Shown here: piece by piece, positions 1 through 51,407 of the stretch | How positions within the stretch are numbered: position 1 is the stretch's first letter | Layout of the letters: every line of letters begins with the position of its first letter | NCBI GenBank assembly: GCA_902728285.1 | Contig: CACVBU010000930.1 | Location: forward strand, 646,567-710,566 | Length of the DNA stretch: 64,000 bases | Source of the DNA: Clytia hemisphaerica | Lineage: Eukaryota > Cnidaria > Hydrozoa > Leptothecata > Clytiidae | Direction of reading: 5' to 3' | The notes under the pieces: generated by a model | Databases searched by the model: none | The model's input: only the letters and a program-made list of their open reading frames with translations | What the model was told of the DNA's origin: nothing | Made by a program: the position numbers and the translations under genes

Positions 1-271
1 TTCGTTCGTTCGTTCGTTCGTTCGTTCGTTCGTTTTCGTTCGTTCGTTCGTTCGTTCGTTCGTTCGTTCGTTCGTTCGTTCGTTCGTTCGTTCGTTCGTT
101 CGTTCGTTCGTTCGTTCGTTCGTTCGTTCGTTCGTTCGTTCGTTTCGTTCGTTCGTTCGTTCGTTCGTTCGTTCGTTCGTTCGTTCGTTCGTTCGTTCGT
201 TCGTTCGTTCGTTCGTTCGTTCGTTCGTTCGTTCGTTCGTTCGTTCGTTCGTTCGTTCGTTCGTTCGTTCG
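1..271. repeat. (TTCG)n microsatellite
   Basis: Nearly pure tetranucleotide repeat with two or three phase slips, starting at or before the window edge. It lies in the intron before polycystin exon 1. Confidence 0.98.
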
Positions 272-414
272 CAACTTTTTTGTCATTCCCAGTTCAGTCT
301 AACCGATGTACGGTCCTTATGATGAAACCAAGATAACTTATTCATCAGATCGTGTATTTTCAACCATTGTAGGTTAACTAAGGGTCGCTGTACTTGTTCT
401 CTTATTTGAATTAG

Positions 415-41379
<40,965 letters not shown>

Positions 41380-42452
41380 GTAAACATCTCTTTAGTCTGC
41401 ACCAAACTTTTCCCTGTGGTGGTGCGGACAGGGTAGAACTCTCTTTTAGCAGGTGAACATCTCGATTAAGTGACGTTACTTTATCCATCCTAAAGCAAGA
41501 GTATCCTGCGTTTTCCAAAAAGCACTCCTACGCACTTGTTTTTCGATTACTTGGTACCAGAAAGTTGGTACTAGCTAGCGAGACACAAAACTGATCAAAC
41601 AAAATTAAATGAATAAATTTACCAAAACTACATAAACTTTACTATAAAGATTTTCAGTGTGAACATATAAATGGTATACAAAGCAGTCATCAATTCTTCG
41701 CATACCACGCTCTGCTCTAAAGGGATAATGCGAATTTGACGATCTAAAACCTGGCTATTCAGCCAAAGCATTCGAAACTGCATTACCTTTTGTTTGAAAA
41801 CGAAAACGACTGGGTTCTTATTATGATCATGTATATGTGATTGACGTTTGTTCTGGTTTGCTTTAGCCAATCACAACGCTCAAAAGATCATTTACTACTG
41901 ATTTAAAAAATGAAAAAATATAAAAAAAGCTCGCTCCTGGGCAGATTCTCTTACAAGGATAATCATGGCCCTTAGAGTGTATGCGTGCTAGCAGAATCTG
42001 TTGCTAAGACTAGAAAATTGAAAGACTAAAAATTGAATGTCGACTATATATACAAAAAATCCTTAAATTGTACCTATTTAGCATGTTTCGACGTTCATGT
42101 CAATAACAAGCAAGAATTATTAGAAAGTGGCAACTTTCACTTGATCATTCTTTGTATTTGATAAAAGTACGTTATTAACCAGATTGTTCAATCGATGAGT
42201 GGCATTTTCTTTATTCAGAAACCCTGTATTATGACCTGGTTTCCCAAAATGTTTGTGTGGTATGCGTCTTTGTTAATGCGTTCATACGTAGAAAATACTT
42301 CAACTTTATAAAATACGTAAAAAAGTTCCCCATTTCGATATCACTGTTGTAAATTACTGTAAATGCTGAGTATTGTGAATTTACCCTCTTCCTTACGGGG
42401 AGATTCATGAAGTTAAAGGCCAAAGACTCTAGTACACTTTTGAGCATTGAGT
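41380..42452. other. No gene recognised between polycystin-like exon 27 and TRAF 3' end
   Basis: Just over 1 kb. An AATAAA at about 41609 could serve as a plus-strand polyadenylation signal if the receptor transcript ends at the stop at 41434. No PLAT-domain exon or other coding stretch was found on either strand. Confidence 0.4.
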
Positions 42453-43682
42453 TTAAAGCTCGTGAAGTGAAGTTTTAAAATCCATATCGTACTTGATTGC
42501 TACTACGTCTTCATCAGTAAGATTGTCTATCAATTTATGATCAAAAGCTGTTGGAAGTCCAAAACCTTCACCTTCATCGCCAATCGGTCGTATGAAATGA
42601 TCTTTCCATATACCTCCATCACTTGAACTTTGGTGTAACTCCTTTCCGATTTCTCTGTTGTTAACAAGAAGTGTAATTGAGAATGATTTCCAAGGTATTG
42701 GCCATTTCAAAGAATTATCATATGGTCCTTTTAGAATCCGAAAGTATACTGACACGTGATTGTCTTTACCACTGCCATACCCATTTAAATAAATCTCTAG
42801 AAGTCCTAGGTACCCATTTGCCGTGAGGAAGTTTTGAGAGGAAATTATTTTATTGTTTTTTTTAGCCTCCTCAAATTGGGTTTTGAAATTCTCGATGGTG
42901 AAAGAATAATAAGGGCATTGAGGTAAGCTTAAAATCTGCAATGTCAGTTTGTTTTCTTCGGCTAGTTTTTTGTTCAAATTATGAACATGATCACTCCTTT
43001 CCCTCAGTGCACTGTTTATAAATTCATGGGTGTTTTTATCCGTAGCATCCAACCTCGCAGACAGATTTTCCATTGATTCGTTTAGAATTTTTTGTTGTTC
43101 ATTTTTGGTTTCATTGACAACTCGGGTGAAATCCTTTTTGGTTTCTTCAATGACTTTCTGTTGTTCAACTTTGGTTTGATTGACAACTTGGGTGACGTCC
43201 TTTTTGGTTTCTTCGATGGCTGTTTGTTGTTCAATTTTAGTTTCATCGATAACTCGAGTGAAATCCTTTTTGGTTTCTTCGATGCCTTTTTGTTGTTCAA
43301 TTTTGGTTTCATTGACAACTCCGATGAAGTCCTTTTTGGTTTCTTCGATGGCTTTTTGTTGATCAATTTTGGTTTCATCGATAACTCGGGTAAAATCCTT
43401 TTTGGTTTCATCGATGGCTTTGTGGTTCTCATTGATTTCATTGGAAGCTCGTTGGAAATCCTTTTTAGCGTCCTCGACATCTTTTCTCAGTCGTTTGATT
43501 TCGTCATCTCTTTCCTTCAGTTGGGCATCAAACTCCTTTGTTATCTCTTGAATTCTGAGATCTTTTTCTTGTAATTTGTCACTGAATTCTTTTTTCACGT
43601 TTCGAATTTCATGCTTCATTTCAAGGGAGAAATGTTGATTGATCGCTTGTGACATGTGATTGTACAGTTGGTCTCTTGTACC
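42453..43682 (-). CDS. TRAF exon 5: coiled coil and MATH domain
   Basis: 410 codons from acceptor CTTTTCAG to TAA. Coiled coil with ten consecutive 11-residue repeats (KKDFTRVIDET / KIEQQKAIEET) at 43074-43403, then a MATH domain with SQNFLTANGYLGLLEIYLNG, VSVYFRILKGPYDN and KDHFIRPIGDEGEGFG. MATH binds receptor tails in TRAFs. Confidence 0.9.
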   Translation of the reverse strand, partial: GTRDQLYNHMSQAINQHFSLEMKHEIRNVKKEFSDKLQEKDLRIQEITKEFDAQLKERDDEIKRLRKDVEDAKKDFQRASNEINENHKAIDETKKDFTRVIDETKIDQQKAIEETKKDFIGVVNETKIEQQKGIEETKKDFTRVIDETKIEQQTAIEETKKDVTQVVNQTKVEQQKVIEETKKDFTRVVNETKNEQQKILNESMENLSARLDATDKNTHEFINSALRERSDHVHNLNKKLAEENKLTLQILSLPQCPYYSFTIENFKTQFEEAKKNNKIISSQNFLTANGYLGLLEIYLNGYGSGKDNHVSVYFRILKGPYDNSLKWPIPWKSFSITLLVNNREIGKELHQSSSDGGIWKDHFIRPIGDEGEGFGLPTAFDHKLIDNLTDEDVVAIKYDMDFKTSLHEL

Positions 43683-46600
43683 CTGAAAAGTTGAAACGAT
43701 TAAACAGTTAATACATCATTAAATGACATTCGATGATTTTACAGAAACCAAAACTCATTTGAAAAAAATTGTTCTTCTATAAGATAACACATAATTATAA
43801 CACAAAAATAAGCTCCATTTTTCGACTAATAGACTCTGTAACATAGTGTTTATCACCTCCACTAGCCTTGGGAGCGCGTGAGGTGCTTTCTTATGAGATT
43901 TTCAAAAAATCTTATAAAGGGTTCATTTGGTCTCCTGTTTTCTAAGAGGGTCTTTATATTAAAGGGAGGCATTTGCTGCGTAAAGGGGGTAGTGTTGCTC
44001 AAATAGTGGTCAAAATCTTCCTACCCAGACCCCACTAGAACTATGTGTAAGGGTCATAATTGTTCATCGAATGTACATTGTTTAAGGATTTTTTTCCGCC
44101 CCGTTCTACTCTTGTCTCCTAAATAGACGCCCCTCCCCGCTAATTGTTAAGAGCGAAAAATCTATCCCTCTTCTGATCTTATTAAGACCCCCCGCCCCCG
44201 CTAATTAATTTAGAATAATTCAATATTTCATTACAGTTTAGATAAACCTTATACTTGTTAAAATTTTTCTTTTTCTTAGTATTGGTTCTTATTTTACGTG
44301 TCCATTTGTTAAAGTCTCTTTTTTGTTGTTGAAATTAATATCAGTTAAAAAAATATTCTGTATTCAAATTAACCCCCACCCCTCCCTCTTGTCCCCCCGC
44401 TAATTAGAATTTAGAAAATTTTCCTACCCCCTGTTTATTATTTATGTTCTGTTTATTCGGACCCCCCCGTCTATTCGGGAGACAAGAGTAAGGTCCAGAC
44501 TTGAAAATTTGCTTTCAGAAAATTACCTTAAAAAGACACCCAAAATCGCTGTACTCGCACGTTGAGATCAATGGGCAGTCTTTATCCAAGTGATTTTGAA
44601 GCTAAAATTTAAATATAATGTTCAAAATTTACATCAATTTAAAGTTCGTCCCTTCACAGTTTATTGGGTCCAATGTCAATGAAATTGATTAACGCACACA
44701 ACTAAGGGCTGTACCTGATAATCAGTAGAATCAGTAGATAAGTTTCGTTTGTGTCAAAAGGAAAGCTCTAACAGTTCTTGTCAATGAAAATTATTGGCCC
44801 ACAGAAGTAAAAGTTGCATTTAAAATCAGTGAAGTAGAAAATTTCATTCATAAGGACAAATATTAATATTTTAAGGAGCCTCGTAGCCTTGACTAATCAA
44901 TAGATCTGGCCTCTTAGAGCCAAATAATACTAGCCGGTTAGGCGAGAACTGCGTTTTTACTGCGTTCTTAATAAATAATAATGGTAAGGTACTGGCTAAT
45001 ATAATATAATACAAGAAAAGATGAATTCTGTCTCTGAAGACATGATAATGGTTCTCTTTCTTACGTTTTTCCGTAGCACGGGCTCTCCACATCGTAGATT
45101 ACATTGAATAGTTTCGAAATCACATGTCTTCAAATGCTCCTATAAAAGAACATAATATTGTAAAATCACAGTGCACGTTTTTTTTATAAGAACGATTTTA
45201 TAAGAACATGAGGCTGAAAATGGGCCAAAAGCTAAGAACAAATTAAGAACAATCTGAGGCTCAGAATTCAGAAATTACTAAGACAGTATTGATTTTAATT
45301 GATTTTAACAGAAAAGAAACTAATCATATTAAGAACATCCTAATAAGAACATTAAGCCTGAAATTTCAAAAAATTAAGAACAACAGTCTGTGTCAAAATC
45401 TCCTGATGCTTATAAAGAAAGCATGTATTCAATCGAACGGGAGATAAATTATTTTTCCAGTCAGTGTATAACGTACAACTACGGAGGGGGAGTAAGTTCC
45501 TCTAAAGCTGAAGCCTTTAAGGGCACGTTTTTAGGCTTTCCAAAGTGTACAATAGGCCCACAGTAGGGCTTGATTTGAGAGAGAATGTGTCGTAAGGCTG
45601 TTAAAAGTGAGAAAAAAAGCTTTTTGGGAGAAATTTTAGAAGGTTTGACCATTTCTGCAATTTCGAGACCCTAATCTTTTCTTTTTCAAAACAGTAGTTT
45701 TAAAACACACTTCCTCTCCCCCTTGAAAGTCTTTTAAGCTAAACTACAGTTGTGAATGTCACATTACGGAAAGAATCAAACCTCTTGATCTCGAAGTTCG
45801 TTCTGCCAGGTGCATCCATCGCGATGATTTTTACATCGAATCTTTAAATCAAGAATCTCTCTTTCCTTTCCCAAGTCTTTAAACCACTCATTGTCTTGCC
45901 AATCTTGCGGACATTTCTTTGGGCTAAAAACGATCGTAAAAAGACGATTTATTATTACTAACCTTTCAAGTATTTCATCTCTACTCTTTGTTTTTAAAGT
46001 CTCTACATGGTTTTTGTTTTCCAAAATGTATATTTTCTGTACGTGGTTAATGATTTAGCTCATAGCTCAGAAACAGCGGATGATAGCCTGTTTCCCTAAA
46101 ATACCTGTTTCCCCTTTCCAGGAGAAAAGTTGGGAAACAGATCAGAATTTCTATCATCTGTTTCCTGCTTCAGCTGATGACGTCATCATTGGAAATCAGA
46201 TCAATATTTCTAGGAGATGATGTAATAAATTGGGAAACAAATTTCTAAGAGAAAACAGTCATCATAAACAAGGGCGGGAAAACATATAAAGATTTTGAGG
46301 ATTCTAGGAGAGGGAAACAGATCCACTTTAGCTTTAATAAACAGATCAAGATTTAACTCAGGATCCTCGCTGGATGCGTTCGATAGCCATCCAGAAAGAT
46401 GCAAATTTGCAATCAGCGATAAAAGTTTCTTAAAGGAAACCATGTGACTACACGGAATACCCCCCCCCCCTAATAAGGGAGTTTCTGCAATAAATCGCTT
46501 TATGGAGAAATAAATATATGAAAAGTAGAACGTATAAATATTCGAATCAAAATAGTAACTTACTTCTTTTCATGAAAATCTTCAATGCATTTCTTGCAAT

Positions 46601-46736
46601 ACCTATGACCACATGTTGACCCTTGCAAGGGTTCTCGTAAGACCATAAAACATATGGCACACTTTATATTGTCCCTATCCAGTTTTTCAACAAATTTAAC
46701 ATCGAACCCATATTCTTTGGGGTTGGAAGCAGCCAT
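42453..46736 (-). CDS. TRAF-family adaptor (RING, TRAF zinc fingers, coiled coil, MATH), complete
   Basis: Five exons joined in phase give 564 codons: 46564-46736, 45782-45923, 45065-45139, 44527-44601, 42453-43682. The RING is C26, C29, C42, H44, C47, C50, C62, D65. TRAF-type zinc fingers follow (KNHRDGCTW, HLKTC, CNLRC, HLDKDCP, CEYSDFGC), then a long coiled coil (about residues 165-380) and a MATH domain ending YDMDFKTSLHEL. TRAFs are cytoplasmic adaptors and E3 ligases that link TNF-receptor/Toll-type receptors to NF-kB and JNK. The start ATG at 46736 precedes the RING by 25 codons. The coiled coil carries a striking 22-residue (2 x 11) repeat. Confidence 0.9.
44527..44601 (-). CDS. TRAF exon 4: zinc finger
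   Basis: 25 codons, phase 0-0, acceptor AAATTTTAG, donor GTAATT. Encodes HLDKDCPLISTCEYSDFGC. Same length as exon 3, as is usual for TRAF finger exons. Confidence 0.85.
45065..45139 (-). CDS. TRAF exon 3: zinc finger
   Basis: 25 codons, phase 0-0, acceptor CTTTTATAG, donor GTAAGA. Encodes EHLKTCDFETIQCNLRCGE, the typical HL-x2-C...C-x3-C finger. Confidence 0.85.
45173..45425. mobile_element. TA-type MITE family C, diverged copy
   Basis: GCACGTTTTTTTTATAAGAAC at the left, then AAGAACATxAGGCT phrases, ending near GCTTATAAAGAAAGCATGTA. Ends are degraded. In the TRAF intron 45140-45781. Confidence 0.7.
45782..45923 (-). CDS. TRAF exon 2: RING end and first zinc finger
   Basis: Acceptor TTTTTAG (phase 2), donor GTTTGA (phase 0, weak). 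Encodes KKCPQDW then LKIRCKNHRDGCTWQNELRD, the RING terminus and the first TRAF-type finger. Confidence 0.85.
46564..46736 (-). CDS. TRAF exon 1: RING
   Basis: ATG at 46736 to a GTAAGT donor (phase 2). Encodes CAICFMVLREPLQGSTCGHR and YCKKC of a C3HC3D RING. Final C-P-x-D is supplied by exon 2. Confidence 0.9.
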
Positions 46737-48185
46737 AATTGTTTATACTCAAGGATGTAACACGTTACTAGAAATACCTTTATCCATCTTCCTTTATCAT
46801 GGAAAATTCTTCTAAAGTTCTCCAACAAAACGTTTGGACGAATTTAAATATTTCAGAAACTTGTACGTCTACTCATCAAAAAATGCTCTAACTGCAATAC
46901 AAACAAACAAATCATCTCTGATATCATTAAAATTTATGAAGGTAAAAATGAAATGTACATTTATGAATGCTATTGCTGTGACTATTATTCCGTATTAGCA
47001 AGGTATTATCAGCTCAAAAAGAAGGAGAAAAGTTAAGTAGCCTGATGACTCATTTATATATAAATTTCCACACCAATAATAGAATACCACCTACTAATAT
47101 CCCAATCAACAGATTTGAATAGGTGGATTAATGACTATAACGCTCCTTTTAAAATCATAGAATTCTCCTTTGAAGATTATAGAGCTCTTCTTTTAAGATA
47201 TAGTGTACACGTTTCTTTATAAGAACAAACTATTTAAGAACATAAGGCTTCTATGGCCAAAGAACATTTTAAGGCTTTTGGACTCAAAAACGCCCGATTT
47301 CATAAAAATGGGTAAAAATGGTCAAAAAATGGCGAAAATAGGTGGGTTATAAATAACACTCTTTTTAAGATTATAGAACGCTCCTTTTAAGATACAGTCT
47401 ACACGTTTTTTATAAGAACAAACTATTTAAGAACATAAGGCTTCTATGGCCAAAATGCTAAGAACAATTAAAGAACATTTTAAGGAACTATGGACTTAAA
47501 AACGCCCGATTTCATAGGAAAATGGGTTAAAATGGTCAAAAAATGGCGTGAATAGGTGGATTAATGACTATAAAGGATACATACTCCTTTTAAGATTATA
47601 GAACGCTCCTTTTAAGATATTAGTCCCGCTGCTTAGGTAAAAAAAAGTGGCTCGAAAACGATTTTCGTGATACATCTCTTCGAGCGAACTTTTGGAACTG
47701 GATTAATAACTATAAAGGATACTCCTTTTAAGATATAGTAAAGTACTTAAAAGTAAAAGTAGAGTGAAACACGTCGTGTTAGTTTTCCGCAGATTACGCT
47801 TTCATACGCTCGTTATGCTCGCTGAATAGATTAGATCAAAGCAAATTACGCGTATTGCACCGTTTCGAAAAAGTATGGCTTTTCAAACAACTTTCCTGCG
47901 GTAATTTATTTTCTTTTGCGACCGTAGCGAGCTTGCGTGCGCAGGTGCCGTCCATAGTTTCACGTGTATATACTGGAAGGAGATTTCATTTTTATGTGCC
48001 TGTTGTCAACTTTCACCTACAGCTACAATAAGGTTTTACTCTAATTACCTTAATTAGTTCTTACGCTTTCGGTCATTTCTTTTAACTTTATTTATTTCAG
48101 ACTTTTTTGTTAAAGCGAAAACTAGCCGATTAATCTGACATTAACTTTTCTAATTCTAAAGACAAACTTCCCTTACCAGTACATT
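46737..48185. other. TRAF upstream region; no further gene seen
   Basis: Upstream of the TRAF start. Contains the tandem/MITE material at 47160-47740. The SCPx 5' exons expected somewhere upstream of 60365 were looked for here and not found. 47780-47960 resembles sequence near 20080-20170 (GTATTGCACCGTTT, GCGGxAATTT), a dispersed repeat. Confidence 0.4.
47160..47740. repeat. Tandemly repeated segment with partial family C MITEs
   Basis: A phrase like TATAGAACGCTCCTTTTAAG occurs repeatedly (about 47140, 47370, 47600, 47715), and TACACGTTTxTTTATAAGAAC occurs twice (about 47206 and 47400). It looks like a local duplication that includes the left parts of family C elements. Confidence 0.7.
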
Positions 48186-48379
48186 ACCGAGTTTATGTAT
48201 GTGTGTTTTTCTGCGGCGGAGGTGGTAATGTTCTACTTTGTCTAAATCCTGACTGACTGAAGGCGACGATTAAGAACCGTTTTTACCATTCTCGATTTTG
48301 CTGGTCAGAACTGCGGGACTTTCAAAATCGCTTCAGTCACTTCACTGTCCTTAAAAGTGCAAATACATAAACTCGCTAA
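48186..48379. mobile_element. MITE family B, copy 3
   Basis: ACCGAGTTTATGTATGTGTG at the left and AAATACATAAACTCGCTAA at the right. Just outside the left end of the Penelope-like element. Confidence 0.75.
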
Positions 48380-48430
48380 TATGCAACCCATTAGTAACCG
48401 TTCAATATTTTCCTAGTCATAGACCAAATT

Positions 48431-49521
48431 ATTAAAAAAACCATCATAAAAACCGGTATCATGAAGGGGTTATCCTGCATGTAACCGAAATTTATGAGGT
48501 TTACGGGTCGTGCACATCGAGAAAAGCTAAAGTAGTTGTCATAGATAAAAGTGGTTATAGGTTAGTAAGATGTTAGTTTGGCTGAAACCCACTATTTTAA
48601 ATTTTTGAAAAATTACGTAGTAATGCAGACAATTAAAAGAAAACTCTCGATTGTGTATTCTTGAAGGAAAATGTGTATAATTTTTGATACTTATTTTGTG
48701 TTATTGAGGAAGGAGTGGTAAAAAAATAATAAATTCATGTGAGAAGGCAATAATATTATGAAGGCCATCGTGTATTTTTGAAGGAAAATGTGTCAAACTT
48801 GTCAATTCATATGTTCGTCATGTTGCATATTTTTAGCGAGAAATATGGTAATGGAGTATGAAAAATATTTTGCTATGCAAATCATGATTATTCATAATTA
48901 AATATATCGTTTTAGTATTTGGAACCTTGAGAGCATAGGAGCTTGTGGACAACTCAAACATAATTTAGCATGTGGTCGAGAAATCTCCAAGATGATATGA
49001 GATTGAGATCTATCATTAAATAAATAATTCGTTTTAGCATGATGAGCCTGCAAAATATTGAATATGTGAAATTTAAATTAGAGTTATGATAAATGTGAGT
49101 AAGACTTTTAGTGAGAAATAATGAAAAGTTTTTATTAGTTTGTGATCATTCGTAATTGAACATATCGTTTTTGAACATGGAAAATTATGAAAGAAATAAC
49201 GGAATAGTGCAATGTGAACAGGAGACCATGACAGGTAGAATGCAAACTGTCCATTGTGTATTTTTAAAGGAAAATAACTAAGTCTTATTTTGTAATTTTA
49301 GAGGAGAGTGTGGTGAAAAATGAAAGAATTTCGTTTTTGAACGTGAAGAAATATGAAGGAAATAACTGATAGTGCAGTTAGAATAAGAGGCCATGATAGG
49401 TACACAATTAGTTGAATGGAAGGTGCCCCATATATAACCCAATTCATCTACATCAAAACTACTGACATTCGGAAACAACAAACAACAAACGAAAGGTGAT
49501 CCAACCCCAAGAAGGACGGGC
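48431..49521 (-). repeat. Penelope-like element, left terminal direct repeat
   Basis: Begins ATTAAAAAAACCATCATAAA and ends CCCAAGAAGGACGGGC. Downstream copy in the element's sense. Holds phrases (TGTATTTTTGAAGGAAAATG, TTCGTTTTAGCATGATGAGCC) shared with the internal array. A 67-codon ORF on the minus strand is present in both repeats but resembles nothing known. Confidence 0.95.
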
Positions 49522-51035
49522 CTATTCCTGTTGTGTAAGTTATTGAATAGTGAGCCTTTAGTCTGTATAATGCCTTTAGACTGTGGAGGTATGGAAGTAG
49601 AACAAATAGTCTAGTCGGATTGAAGATAATCTACTTGAGACTACCTATGGTCAGGTGTGGTCCAAGAGTAAGCGCCATCTGGGCCGCCGGGGCCACCTGT
49701 CAATCCTAACATAGGGTGCATCCTGGATCCAAAAGATGCAACCTATCTTCCATCCGTCCTTAAATCACAGGAACAGTACCATCCCACCCTTTATAGTGAG
49801 GTGGACCCTCCCATGTACATGTCAAACAAACTTATACAATCTCTACATTTTATAAGATCAGTCAATCGAGGTGAAGCCAGCAAAAGAAAATTTCCACAAT
49901 AAACCTATGATCACATTTCAGTCATGGTTAGACCCTGGAAAGCTGAAGGTATACAGACCTAGTGTCTGACCCGGGACAGAGTTGAGGCAGTACCATAGGT
50001 GTGGCTGTAGAAATAGTGATGTGAGAAGAAAAATAAAAGGAAAAAGAGCTTACTTTGTCAGTGAAGTTGTCTGAAGACTGAGAAGTGAGCAATATTGATG
50101 TTGGTTTGAGGATCTTGATAGTCAGGATGATGACGAAAGTACAGTGAAAACGATAAAAATCCAATAGGATGAGTAGCAAGGATTGTGAAAATTTTGTAAT
50201 TTGAAGAGATTCAATACAATTCAATTTAATACTATAATAGCTGTCTTGAGATTCTTGAAGTCAAGGAATGAAAATTTTCGATGGAGGAACTGGTAGTCTA
50301 GTGAAATTGCACTAGAAGGGCTTCAATAGCCAAACGTTGGAAGGGTATCTTTTAGATCGGAAAAGTGAAAGTGAAAGTGAAATCGAAAGTGAAAGTGGAA
50401 TTGAGAGTGGAAGTGAAAGTGGTTTTCGGTAACAACTTGTGTAAAAAGAAGGACAAGGAATAGGTAATGGGGGGAGGACGGAGCTTTGTGTGAGAGATCT
50501 GAATTCGAGTTAAGCGGCTTATTTGGGCAATAAAAGGACAAAATGGAGAGGAGATATTAGGTCATAAAAAGTTATGAAAATTATGAAGAGAAAAAAAGAA
50601 TGACAGAAGTGGGCTTTGCACTCAGTTCATTCCGGTGCGACGCGTAATCGGTGACCATCTCGCCGGCGCCTTGCGGATATAAATATGATTTCAAAATGTA
50701 AGAATTATGAAGTAAATTTGGATTAAAACTTGTTGAATAATCCATGTGGATTACTATGAGATGAGATAGAAGTTAAAGGAAATGCGTTCTTTGGGTCCAT
50801 AAGGATATAATTTGTGTAGTTGGAATGAAAGAGGGAGTTTCAGAAGGTAGTGTTCGATGGTGAAGGGAAAACGAAAGTGAAAATGGAAAATCTGGAATTA
50901 GTGGAAAGCTAGGTGGTAAAGAAGGTATGTAGAAGGGTGGGTAGAATGAATAAGGGGGATGAAAGACGGGGGAAACAGAGAATATTTGGTGAATAGGAAG
51001 AAATCCATAAAAGATAAGAGTGGAGGAATCAGATG
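49522..51035. other. PLE 3' region, no ORF recognised
   Basis: Downstream of the reverse transcriptase in the element's sense. Contains purine-rich GAAAGTGAAAGTG repeats at 50365-50425. Looked for a GIY-YIG or zinc-finger ORF on the minus strand and found none. Confidence 0.5.
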
Positions 51036-51089
51036 GGGTTCGAACCGAGAGCATTGCGGTGGGAGTTTATGGAAAGAACCATTAGACCA
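51036..51089 (-). promoter_or_regulatory. tRNA-like A and B boxes inside the PLE
   Basis: On the minus strand TGGTCTAATGG (51079-51089) fits a pol III A box and GGTTCGAACCC (51036-51046) a B box, 43 nt apart as in tRNA genes. The anticodon stem does not pair, so this is a tRNA-derived or chance pol III promoter, not a tRNA. Confidence 0.35.
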
Positions 51090-51407
51090 AAAGGTCGAAG
51101 TGCGCAGGGGCGAAAATTAGGAGAGTGATCAAGGAGAAGTAAAGAACTTAATAATGAAAGTCGAATGTGACATAAAGAACTGTCTGTAAGTGACTAACCA
51201 AGATCATCATTAGTAGGAAAGCTGATAAAGATTGTGAGAAGGAAACCATGGCAGACAATAATTGCAGTATAAAGGAGAAACACGAGGGTTGGTACGTAGA
51301 AAATATAGTGATAATGAGAGTTGGATTATAATAAATTTATTATCGTAGATTTCAAAACTTGATGGTATACGGTATGACAATTTTATAAAGAAGAGTTTGT
51401 AATAGGT

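Noticed and set aside
43082-43574. ORFs on either strand across the TRAF coiled coil
   Set aside because: Shadows of the 66-bp repeats; the frame with MATH domain and matched splice phases is the real one.
46160-46200. CTGATGA...GAAA near 46172 as a hammerhead core
   Set aside because: The sequence between is the GACGTC palindrome and cannot form stem II in the correct register.
48480-48540. Hammerhead ribozyme in the PLE terminal repeat
   Set aside because: PLE repeats often carry hammerheads. ACCGAAATT is present, but no CTGANGA in the right place and no convincing stems were found on either strand.
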